This document shows positions 8,428 through 15,668 of a stretch of DNA of 64,000 nucleotides, piece by piece. The notes under the pieces were generated by a model. It had not been told where the DNA came from. It saw only the letters and a list, made by a program, of their open reading frames with translations, and did no database searches. The first letter of the stretch is position 1. Each line of letters opens with the position of its first letter. The DNA comes from Saprospiraceae bacterium (GTDB lineage Bacteria; Bacteroidota; Bacteroidia; Chitinophagales; Saprospiraceae), in NCBI GenBank assembly GCA_013360405.1, contig JABWBR010000085.1, positions 1 through 64,000 of the forward strand. The letters are read 5' to 3'. A program made the translations under genes and the position numbers.

Positions 8428-10035
8428 CTATCGATCCGTGATGATGATTTTTTTTGCTGCAATAATTTTATCGTCTTGTTGTAGTATCATAAAATACATG
8501 CCACCTGGCAAATTGTCCCGGTGAAAAGTGATTGTTTGTCCAGAGAGGTTTTCTATTTTCCTGACTGCGAGCCCGTGTAAATTGTAAACGGTCAAGGTTG
8601 CGTTGTTTACCATTTCTTCCAGCTGCAACGTTGTCTGCATAGAAAACGGATTTGGAAAAACAGAGAGGGCGGTTGATTCAGATACTTCGCTTACCGCAGT
8701 AGTCATATAGGTACATAAAGAGGACTGCCTGTGTATGTCGTTTTGGAACATAAGCCAGTCGGGGCCGTTTCCTATGCCGGCCGAAATCATATACGCGCGT
8801 CCGAAATTATTTTGAAAATCAGGGTAAGTGGCATAGCCGCCGACGATAAATACGTCGAGCGTATCATCATTATCGAAATCAGCGACAAGCGGTGCATGGT
8901 CAAGCGCAAAATCGGGGTCGCCATAATGTGCGGCAAGGTCAATAGACCAGATAAGGCTGCCATCGTCTCCGTTAAGGGCCATCACCTTGCCTCCGTCGGT
9001 CCCGAAAATGACATCGGGAAAAACATCATTATTAATATCGGCTATTGCAACGCCTCTGAAAGATTGCTCGTATCCGGGAATATTATATTGCCATTTCAGG
9101 CTTCCGGTATTCGAAAGCGCAATGACCTGGTAGGCGCTTACGAAAACCACATCGCAACTTTCGTCATTATCAATGTCGGCGATGGTTGCCGGCGAACCTA
9201 TGTAACCGCCGGTTGCTTTGTACTTCCAACTGGTGGCGCCGTTTTCGCCGTTGATACAGTATAAAGTATCGTTATACGATCCGATCAGCAATTCCGGCTT
9301 ACCGTCATTATCGAGGTCGGCAACTGCGGTTCCGTGGTACATGTAATCGTGTACGGGATACGACCACAACAGCGCCTGGTTATCGCCCCGGAAAGCATAG
9401 ATACTATCGAGCCCGTCGAAGTTCCACGTTCCGACCACAAAATCGAGTTGGCCGTTGTTGTCGAGATCAACGATCGTCGGAGCCGTTTGAATCCAGGAAT
9501 TGAGATCAACGGGTATTTCCCATGCCTGGGAACCATTTTCGGCATTGATGCACTTTACGTAACCGCCAAATTCTCCGTGCAGAATTTCCGGTCTGCCGTC
9601 ATTATCTACATCAGCAATTACAGGCGGCGAATCGCTCCCTCTTGTATTGCTTTGCCATTTTATCGAACCGGATGACCCGTTAAAACAAAATGTAACGGGA
9701 TTGCATGAACTCGGCACGATGACTTCGACGAGCGAATCGCTGTCAACATCGAAAATGGCGGGCGCCACATCATTGCATCCCTCCGTATTGGCAGAATGCG
9801 TATTATACTTCCAGTGTAAAGTCCCGTTTTCGGCATTGAGGACATACACCGAACTATCATTGCGGTAGCACCCGAAGACGACTTCGAGCAGGCCATCGCC
9901 GTCAATGTCACCGGCAGCCGACTGACCAAAAGCGGCATCATTGGTATCGTACCACCATTTGACGGCCGGTGTTTGAGTCTTTGCATTAAATGTTGTCGCA
10001 ATTAATACGGTCAGTAGTGTTGCAATTTTTTTCAT
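8428..10035 (-). CDS. secreted FG-GAP/VCBS beta-propeller protein with T9SS tail
   Basis: The start at 10035 gives a 535-residue protein with a signal peptide (MKKIATLLTVLIATTFNAKT). A longer in-frame extension to 10296 only translates repeat DNA. Seven or more FG-GAP blades carry calcium-binding D-x-D-x-D/N-G loops (GDIDGDG, ADVDNDG, VDLDNNG, ADLDNDG, ADIDNDE, ADINNDV, ADFDNDD). The last 75 residues (FPNPFSMQT onward) are a T9SS type A domain, so it is exported to or through the outer membrane. Such propellers usually mediate binding; no catalytic site is seen. A -7 box lies at 10255-10262, and its roughly 220-nt leader contains palindromes. Confidence 0.85.
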   Translation of the reverse strand: MKKIATLLTVLIATTFNAKTQTPAVKWWYDTNDAAFGQSAAGDIDGDGLLEVVFGCYRNDSSVYVLNAENGTLHWKYNTHSANTEGCNDVAPAIFDVDSDSLVEVIVPSSCNPVTFCFNGSSGSIKWQSNTRGSDSPPVIADVDNDGRPEILHGEFGGYVKCINAENGSQAWEIPVDLNSWIQTAPTIVDLDNNGQLDFVVGTWNFDGLDSIYAFRGDNQALLWSYPVHDYMYHGTAVADLDNDGKPELLIGSYNDTLYCINGENGATSWKYKATGGYIGSPATIADIDNDESCDVVFVSAYQVIALSNTGSLKWQYNIPGYEQSFRGVAIADINNDVFPDVIFGTDGGKVMALNGDDGSLIWSIDLAAHYGDPDFALDHAPLVADFDNDDTLDVFIVGGYATYPDFQNNFGRAYMISAGIGNGPDWLMFQNDIHRQSSLCTYMTTAVSEVSESTALSVFPNPFSMQTTLQLEEMVNNATLTVYNLHGLAVRKIENLSGQTITFHRDNLPGGMYFMILQQDDKIIAAKKIIITDR

Positions 10036-10073
10036 GTTATTTTTCAAGTTTATCGTGCAGACTCCGTACTTAT

Positions 10074-10174
10074 ACTTCGCGTCGCCGAGTTTTGGGCATG
10101 ACCAGGGTTCGGACGCGAAGGATAATACCGCAAAGCCGGAAAAGTTATGACCATAACTTGACGGCGTGCGGTAT
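10074..10174. repeat. palindromic repeat cluster S2
   Basis: Two hairpin units. The first pairs ACTTCGCGTC (10074-10083) with GACGCGAAG (10112-10120) around GAGTTTTGGGCATGACC. The second (10125-10174) has outer arms ATACCGC/GCGGTAT and inner AAGTTAT/ATAACTT, and is the reverse complement of S1 unit 1 at 8106-8155. S1 and S2 thus form an inverted pair around the DUF2062 remnant and the FG-GAP gene. Confidence 0.8.
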
Positions 10175-10254
10175 ATTTCATGATGGTCTATCTGGAGATT
10201 GCCATAGCGTAATTGAGTAGCAACAATTGGCGTTGTTAGACAGGAAGCTATAGA

Positions 10255-10262
10255 CAAATATA
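10255..10262 (-). promoter_or_regulatory. -7 box TATATTTG for the FG-GAP gene
   Basis: A perfect TAnnTTTG match on the minus strand, about 220 bp before the start codon at 10035. If used, the transcript leader carries the two S2 hairpins. No clear TTG lies at -33. Confidence 0.35.
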
Positions 10263-10390
10263 GTTTAACTTTCCTTGTAAAAGAAGAGATATCCAAGAGA
10301 AAATGAGATTGTGAATTGTAGCAAAGCGGAGTTTAGGTTATTCCGCAATGACCCGCGTATTTTGTTTTGGCAGCCTTGCGCCAGCGGGGA

Positions 10391-10724
10391 TCGAAATGAC
10401 TGACTACGGTCCCAAAGCCGCAAATAATCTTTCCAATCCTTCCGTATCAAGCACATCCTAGTTGAAATATCTCCGCCTGCGGATCGGTTTTAATTAGGAT
10501 TTTGGGGATTGGGAAAGATGGGAAGGATGTTTGGTGTTGGAGCTACTTGTGAATAGTATAATCTGCAACTGTAGCGGCTGCTTTAGTGGCCGCAGGAGCA
10601 TGGGATTATCCTTGCTTTATTTCTCTTTCTCTTGTTGAAAACGAATAGCTAAAAATTCATTTTCGACGATGAAATCTTTTTGATCAAGGATTTCAACGCG
10701 AGAAAATCTTTGCTGTTGGTATTG
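10391..10724. repeat. long palindromic repeat R, copy 1
   Basis: About 330 bp, nearly identical to 11418-11726 apart from a 26-28-bp segment (near 10670-10697) missing from copy 2. The core is an imperfect palindrome of about 110 bp: AATCTTTCCAATCCTTCC and ATCCTAGTTGAAAT on one side, TTTTAATTAGGATTTTGGGG and GGGAAAGATGGGAAGGATG on the other. The outer part holds TAGCGGCTGCTTTAGTGGCC. It accounts for most of the 10036-10791 spacer; 10175-10390 shows nothing else. Confidence 0.85.
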
Positions 10725-10791
10725 GCGGGTGTAGCCCGGATGGCACAAGAGCTGAATCTATGGCTTTCCCCGCCATAAGTTATATACGCTG

Positions 10792-11232
10792 TTATACGCC
10801 GGCTTTTATATTCTTATAGCGCAGTCTTAACACGTCATTCTTGCTTTCTGTGTGATAATACCTTTTTATTTGCACGAAACCATATTTTTTATAGAAAGCT
10901 CTGCCAATAGCATTTTTCTCAAAAACTTCCACCTCCAAATCACCGTGCAATTCACTAATGAAATTTACTAATTGCGTCCCAATTCCTTTTAAGTGGTTAT
11001 CTGGTAATACAAATAATCCTCCTATCTCATTTCCAAACATACTGATGAAGCCAATTACGGCATTATTGTCTTCGTAGATCCAAGTCTCTGTATTTGGAAT
11101 ATAACTATCTCTCAAATCTTTTTTTACTTTTTCTACAAAATCAGATTCCAGAAAAGGATGAGCCAGACTTGACGCCTCGTACCATACATGCATTATCTCA
11201 TCGTTATCTTTTTCCTCTCGCTTTCTAATCAT
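10792..11232 (-). CDS. GNAT family N-acetyltransferase
   Basis: The ATG at 11232 gives 146 residues and the standard N-terminus (MIRKREEKDNDEIMHVWYEAS). An upstream extension would be the transcript leader. GNAT features: the beta4 strand GFISMFGNEIGGLFVLPD, the acetyl-CoA loop HLKGIGTQLV (a variant of Q/RxxGxG/A), and a C-terminal GRAFYKKYGFVQ. It resembles RimI/YiaC-like single-domain acetyltransferases; the acceptor is unknown. It sits between repeat copies R1 and R2, with its own repeat-borne promoter about 90 bp upstream. Confidence 0.85.
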   Translation of the reverse strand: MIRKREEKDNDEIMHVWYEASSLAHPFLESDFVEKVKKDLRDSYIPNTETWIYEDNNAVIGFISMFGNEIGGLFVLPDNHLKGIGTQLVNFISELHGDLEVEVFEKNAIGRAFYKKYGFVQIKRYYHTESKNDVLRLRYKNIKAGV

Positions 11233-11298
11233 ATTGACCTCGTTTTGATGTTTCCTTTTGAATCTATGCAATTTTTTCAGCTTGCATACTACTCGTTT

Positions 11299-11374
11299 AT
11301 AAGGATGGTTTCGTTCGGCTCTATGCAAAGTTAATTTTTTTCACCAGTCCAAATCATCGATTTTTTAGGTACTC
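11299..11374 (-). promoter_or_regulatory. repeat-borne promoter/leader element P, copy 1
   Basis: A 76-bp sequence almost identical to 13018-13094. On the minus strand it carries a perfect -7 box TAACTTTG (11333 to 11326) and a TTTG element 16 bp upstream, reading into the acetyltransferase gene with a leader of about 85 nt. The shared part spans promoter, start region and first part of the leader. Confidence 0.6.
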
Positions 11375-11417
11375 ACGTCCATAAAATCCGCAATCCGTAG
11401 CCGGTCATTGAGCGGAG

Positions 11418-11726
11418 TCGAAATGGCCGACTGCGGTCGCAAAGTCGCAAATAATCCTTCCAATCCTTCCGTATCAAGCGCATCCTAATTGAAATATCTC
11501 CGCCCTTAGATCGGTTTCAATCAGGATTTGGGGGATTGGGAAGGATGGGAAGGATGTTTGGTGTTGGAGCTACTTGTGAATAGTATAACCTGCAACCGTA
11601 GCGGCTGCTTTAGTGGCCGCAGGAGCATGGGATTATCCTTGCTTTATTTCTCTTTCTCTTGTTGAAAACGAATAGCTAAAAATTCATTTTCGACGAAACG
11701 CGAGAAAATCTTTGCTATTGGTGTTG
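11418..11726. repeat. long palindromic repeat R, copy 2
   Basis: Second copy of the R repeat (see 10391-10724), with the central palindrome at about 11454-11561 and compensating differences between the arms. It fills the spacer 11375-11850 with no gene. It lies 43 bp beyond promoter element P copy 1, the same P-then-R order seen at 13018-13293. Confidence 0.85.
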
Positions 11727-11819
11727 ATCAGGCCCTCGCCGAGTCCATTGATACCGCCTGCATTGATATATTGATCCAGATTAATATTTTTTTTCATTGC
11801 TTGTCAGATTCGATAACGT

Positions 11820-11845
11820 TAAGCCGGAAAAGTTATGCAAATAAT
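11820..11845. repeat. fragment of the S palindromic repeat
   Basis: AAGCCGGAAAAGTTATG, followed by diverged sequence, matches one arm of the palindrome at 10125-10174. Only the half unit is left, immediately downstream of the antitoxin-like gene. Confidence 0.5.
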
Positions 11846-11850
11846 CTGGT

Positions 11851-12129
11851 TTAAATCATTTCTAGCAATTCTTCTATCGGCTCTTGAAGGTCGATTTCTT
11901 TAATTAACTGATCTACCTCGTCTTTATCAAAACCCTGATAATATTGTTCTTTCTTCAATTGTTCAATATCCAATTTTTCTCTAATTGGTTTCACGATCTC
12001 CATTAAAATAAAATTCCCCCGGGAATATTCATCTATTACCAAGTCTAACTTGTTCAAGACCTCTTCATCTTTCAGGCTTGTAATTTTCTCGATTAGCTTA
12101 TATTTTTTTGTCTCAACTGTCATATTCAA
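11851..12129 (-). CDS. orphan antitoxin-like small protein
   Basis: A 92-residue acidic helical protein (MNMTVETKKYKLIEKITSL near the start, QGFDKDEVDQLIKEID toward the end). The layout is like Bacteroidota addiction-module components: a short N-terminal helical pair followed by an acidic tail that would wrap a RelE/HigB-like toxin. No toxin gene is adjacent on either side, only repeats, so it is either orphaned or has another role. Assignment is from overall pattern; no sequence-specific motif proves it. Confidence 0.5.
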   Translation of the reverse strand: MNMTVETKKYKLIEKITSLKDEEVLNKLDLVIDEYSRGNFILMEIVKPIREKLDIEQLKKEQYYQGFDKDEVDQLIKEIDLQEPIEELLEMI

Positions 12130-12299
12130 GTTTTTTCGGTTATCCTGAAAGTTCTCGATTGTAAATTTACTGCATTTTCAGGTTCTTTCCAAAAGTATTT
12201 TTCAAGGAGGCCAAACCCAACCCACAACCGATTTTCTCAGCTGGTGCGAGGTCCAACGTGCCGCTTATCTTTCGGGTTTTAACCGCTTGTACTGTATAC

Positions 12300-12349
12300 G
12301 TCGGGTTGGAACCCGACCGATGGGCGCCACGAGGTTGGAACCTCGCGCC
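12300..12349. repeat. paired TTGGAA palindromes
   Basis: Two adjacent GC-rich hairpins: GTCGGGTT-GG-AACCCGAC (12300-12317) and CGAGGTT-GG-AACCTCG (12330-12345) nested in GGCGC/GCGCC. A related arm, GCGAGGTCCAAC, occurs at about 12246. They lie in the 12130-12420 spacer, which otherwise only shows an R-like fragment near 12398-12415 (CTAAAGCTGCCGCAGG). Confidence 0.65.
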
Positions 12350-12420
12350 AGCGGGGTAAATTTATTGCTTTAAAGCAGCTGTGCAAAAGTCGTACTAAAG
12401 CTGCCGCAGGAGTAAACGTT

Positions 12421-12954
12421 TTATTTTATTCCTTCAACTTTCCAGTCAGGGCTGTCAGCATTTTTAGCGACATAAATTGTAATGTCTTTGAATTTTTTGT
12501 CGCCCTTTACCGTCAGATTGATTATTGCACTGCCATACTCACCGCTGGAATCTGTCGTCTTTTGAATACTACCACTTGGAATTAGTCCAAACCCTGTAAT
12601 ATTTCCTATTTTAGTTTTAAGATTAGCGTCATTAATGAGATATGCTTTGGCAACTGAATAAGCGTCCGTAAGAGGGATTACAGCGATGAAAATTGTCTGA
12701 ACGAGCAGAATGAAAATGATAATTCCAATTCCTATTTTTTCAAAAAGTGTTTTTTTCTTTTCCCTTTTTTTAATGTTAATTCTGTGGAATAGAAAGCCAA
12801 TTACCCCTATGAACAAAAGTGCCCAGCCAATTGACTTGCTTTCCCAAAAGAAATAAAGTCCAATTAGTCGGCATAAGTATCCATATAAAATAAATGTCAG
12901 CCCTGCGATTAGGATAGTCTTTGTGAATTTGTTAAGTTGTTTGATTGTCTCCAT
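12421..12954 (-). CDS. membrane protein with Coa1/Tim21-like C-terminal domain
   Basis: A 177-residue protein with three membrane segments (about 12-33, 40-57 and 72-93), then a periplasmic domain (about 97-177): DAYSVAKAYLINDANLKTKI, a GFGLIPSGSI strand, and a YGSAIINLTVKGDKKF strand. This pattern matches the cytochrome-oxidase assembly protein 1 (Coa1/DUF1783) family, whose bacterial role is not established. Promoter element P copy 2 lies about 90 bp upstream. The gene is AT-rich compared with its right-hand neighbour. Confidence 0.7.
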   Translation of the reverse strand: METIKQLNKFTKTILIAGLTFILYGYLCRLIGLYFFWESKSIGWALLFIGVIGFLFHRINIKKREKKKTLFEKIGIGIIIFILLVQTIFIAVIPLTDAYSVAKAYLINDANLKTKIGNITGFGLIPSGSIQKTTDSSGEYGSAIINLTVKGDKKFKDITIYVAKNADSPDWKVEGIK

Positions 12955-13017
12955 TAAATGTTTGCTAACTTGTTTATAAGTACAATTCCCTCATCCCTAT
13001 CACCTCATTTTTGGTAG

Positions 13018-13094
13018 ATAAGGATGATTTCGTTCAGCTCTATGCAAAGTTAATATTTTTATCAGTTCAAATTATTGATTTTTTAGGTACTCCC
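13018..13094 (-). promoter_or_regulatory. repeat-borne promoter/leader element P, copy 2
   Basis: Second copy of the 76-77-bp P element. The -7 box TAACTTTG lies at 13052 to 13045 on the minus strand, with TTTG 15 bp upstream, driving the Coa1-like gene with a leader of about 85 nt. The -7 box and leader are better conserved than the spacer between the boxes. Confidence 0.6.
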
Positions 13095-13169
13095 GACTTC
13101 ACTCTCGTGCCGGCTCCGTTGGTTTCGACTTCGCTCGACCACCGGCGAACGGCTGGGATCGCAAAGTCC

Positions 13170-13293
13170 CCAAGTCGCAAATAATCCTTCCAATCCTTCC
13201 GTATCAAGCGCATCCTAATTGAAATAGCTCCGCCTGCGGATCGGGTTTAATTAGGATTTGGGGGATACGGAAGGATTGGGAAGGATGTTTGGT
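13170..13293. repeat. long palindromic repeat R, copy 3 (core only)
   Basis: Only the central palindrome is kept: CCTTCCAATCCTTCCGTATC and ATCCTAATTGAAATAGCTCC on one side, TTTAATTAGGATTTGGGGGA and GGAAGGATTGGGAAGGATG on the other. It ends about 50 bp before the CotH gene. The 13095-13169 stretch holds nothing recognisable. Confidence 0.8.
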
Positions 13294-13344
13294 AGTGGAT
13301 CCAAAACTCCGCCGTACCTTGCACCCCCACAAACCAGCACAACC

Positions 13345-15651
13345 ATGCCCACCCGAATATCTTTGTTACTCTGCTGCGCCATAGCCGCCATTCACCTCCA
13401 CGCCCAAAACCCCTTCCCAGCCTCCGGCCCGCTATACCGCGACGACGCCGTGCCCCGCATCGATATCTGGTTGCCGGCAGATTCTCTCGCCATTCTGCTG
13501 GCGCCGGGCAATGAGCAGAGCAATTACCACTGGCACGCTACGTTTACGTTTGACGACGGCGATCAGCGCGATACGGTGTATAATGTGGGACTGCGCTTGC
13601 GCGGCAATACTTCACGCACGGCTGAAAAGAAGTCGTTTAAGGTGTCGTTTAATACTTACGAACCCGGTAGGCAGTGGAACGGCGTGGAAAAGCTGAACCT
13701 CAACGGCGAACACAACGACCCCGCAGTATGCCGCGCTAAGGTGTGCTGGGACCTGCTCCGGCAAATGGGCGTGCCGGCGCCCCGCGCTAACCACGTACGA
13801 CTGTATATCAACGGCGAATACCGCGGTCTCTATGTGAATGTGGAGCATATCGATGAGGAGTTTGTGGAGACGCGGTTTGGGAATAAAAATGGCAATTTGT
13901 ATAAATGCCTCTGGCCCGCCGACCTGGCCTACCTGGGCAATAACCCCAATTTGTATAAGTTTGAATCGGGCGGTCGCCGGGCGTACGACCTGCGCACGAA
14001 TGAGGAGATGGACGATTATACCCACCTGGCTCAGTTTATTGATGTGCTGAATAATACCCCGATTTCTTTCCTGCCCTGCGCGCTGGAGCAGGTGATGAAT
14101 GTGGAGACGCTGCTGCCGGCTGTGGCTTTTGATGTGCTGGCTGGCAATTGGGACGGGCCGTTTTATAATAAAAATAATTTTTACCTGTACCACAACCAGG
14201 CTACGGGTTTGTTTGAGTTTATTCCCTACGACCTCGATAATACGCTGGGCATCGACTGGCTGGGGCAAAACTGGGGTACGCGCAATGTGTATAACTGGGC
14301 GCATCCTAATGAACCCCGACCGCTGTTTAAACGCGTGTTGCAAGTGCCGGAGTACCGCGAGCGGTTTACGTATTATTTGCAGCTCTTTTTGGATAATGTT
14401 TTTAATGAGGAAGTCCTTTTTCCATATTTGGAAGATATCAAACAACGCATTGCCCCCTACGCCCAGGCCGATCCCTACCGCCCGCTCGACTACGGCTTTA
14501 CCTATGTCGATTTTGAGACTGCTTTTGTGGACGATTTGCCGTTTTTCCACACTGATTACGGATTGCAGGGGTATATCACTACCCGGCACAACTCGGCCCA
14601 GAGCCAACTGGAGAATACGGATGTGGCGCCCATTATTACCTGGGTGACGGATAATAATCCCTCTGCTTACCAGGATATTGCCCTCAGCGCGCAGGTGGCC
14701 GATAATGCCGGCGTGACCCAGGTGATGTGGTGTTACCGCCTCAACGGGGCCGGCACAGATATCTGCATACCGATGTACGACAACGGACAGCACCTCGACG
14801 GCGCCGCCGGTGACGGGCGCTACGGCGCCGAGTTGCCGGCTTTGAATGCAGTGGGCATGCTGGAATACTACTTGACTGCCGTCGATAACACCGGCCAACA
14901 AAGCCGAAAGCCGGTCTGCGGTTTTTATGAACTACAAATCAACGACGCCACGCTGCCCTTGGCGATCAACGAGGTGATGGCCGCCAACTCTTCTACGATC
15001 GCCGATAATTTCGGCGAATACGACGACTGGGTGGAGCTCTACAACTATTCCGATGTGCCGGTGTTTCTCGGCGGGCGCTACCTGTCGGATAACCCGACCA
15101 ACCCCGATAAATGGGCATTCCCCGATATCTGGATACAAGCCCAGGAGCACTTGCTGATCTGGGCCGACGACGATACCAACCAAGGCCCCCTGCACACCGA
15201 CTTCAAACTCGACGCCGCCGGGGAGTTTATTGGCATTTTTGAAAATGCAGCGAATAATTACGCGTTGATCGACGGTTTTGTCTTTGGGCCGCAATCTTCT
15301 AATAGCGCGGTGGGCCGCCTGCCCGATGGATTTGGGGCGGTGCAAGCGGTGAGTCCTACGCCCGGCGGGCCGAATATGGCAATTACAGGTGTTGATGAAT
15401 TAATTGATAATCAGATAGATATACTTGTTTTTCCCAATCCTTTTTCGGAGGAGTTGTGGGTGAGGTGGCCGACTGCCGGCACGCTGCAGTTGGTGGATGT
15501 GTGGGGTAGGGTAGTGGGCGGCGGCTTTCAGCCTGCTTCGGAGGGCTTGTGGCGTTTTTCCGCAGATGGACTGGTCGATGGAGTTTATTTTTTGGTAGCT
15601 CACTTGGAGAAGGAGATAATTTTTAGGAAAGTGGTGTTTGTGCGGCCTTGA
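13345..15651 (+). CDS. secreted CotH-kinase-domain protein with lamin-tail and T9SS domains
   Basis: The start at 13345 gives a signal peptide (MPTRISLLLCCAIAAIHLHA); an in-frame extension to 13258 is repeat DNA. The product is 768 residues. A CotH domain (about 30-380) contains LRLRGNTSR, KSFKVSFN, LYINGEYRGLYVNVEHID, NWDGPFYNKNNFYLY and IPYDLDNTLG, including the atypical-kinase Asp region. It is followed by a linker with an Ig-like module, a lamin-tail domain (about 535-662: AINEVMAANSS, YDDWVELYNYS, LSDNPTNPDKWAFP) and a T9SS type A tail (from PNPFSEEL, about 692). CotH phosphorylates spore-coat proteins in Bacillus; here a surface role is inferred. Confidence 0.88.
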   Translation: MPTRISLLLCCAIAAIHLHAQNPFPASGPLYRDDAVPRIDIWLPADSLAILLAPGNEQSNYHWHATFTFDDGDQRDTVYNVGLRLRGNTSRTAEKKSFKVSFNTYEPGRQWNGVEKLNLNGEHNDPAVCRAKVCWDLLRQMGVPAPRANHVRLYINGEYRGLYVNVEHIDEEFVETRFGNKNGNLYKCLWPADLAYLGNNPNLYKFESGGRRAYDLRTNEEMDDYTHLAQFIDVLNNTPISFLPCALEQVMNVETLLPAVAFDVLAGNWDGPFYNKNNFYLYHNQATGLFEFIPYDLDNTLGIDWLGQNWGTRNVYNWAHPNEPRPLFKRVLQVPEYRERFTYYLQLFLDNVFNEEVLFPYLEDIKQRIAPYAQADPYRPLDYGFTYVDFETAFVDDLPFFHTDYGLQGYITTRHNSAQSQLENTDVAPIITWVTDNNPSAYQDIALSAQVADNAGVTQVMWCYRLNGAGTDICIPMYDNGQHLDGAAGDGRYGAELPALNAVGMLEYYLTAVDNTGQQSRKPVCGFYELQINDATLPLAINEVMAANSSTIADNFGEYDDWVELYNYSDVPVFLGGRYLSDNPTNPDKWAFPDIWIQAQEHLLIWADDDTNQGPLHTDFKLDAAGEFIGIFENAANNYALIDGFVFGPQSSNSAVGRLPDGFGAVQAVSPTPGGPNMAITGVDELIDNQIDILVFPNPFSEELWVRWPTAGTLQLVDVWGRVVGGGFQPASEGLWRFSADGLVDGVYFLVAHLEKEIIFRKVVFVRP

Positions 15652-15668
15652 GGTTTACCGCATACTTC

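Noticed and set aside
10036-10296. N-terminal extension of the FG-GAP protein to 10296
   Set aside because: The extra codons translate palindromic repeat S2; a clear signal peptide begins at 10035.
10391-13293. Chromosomal integron
   Set aside because: No integrase is present and I could not find GTTRRRY/RYYYAAC cores at the ends of the palindromes, so only cassette-like is claimed.
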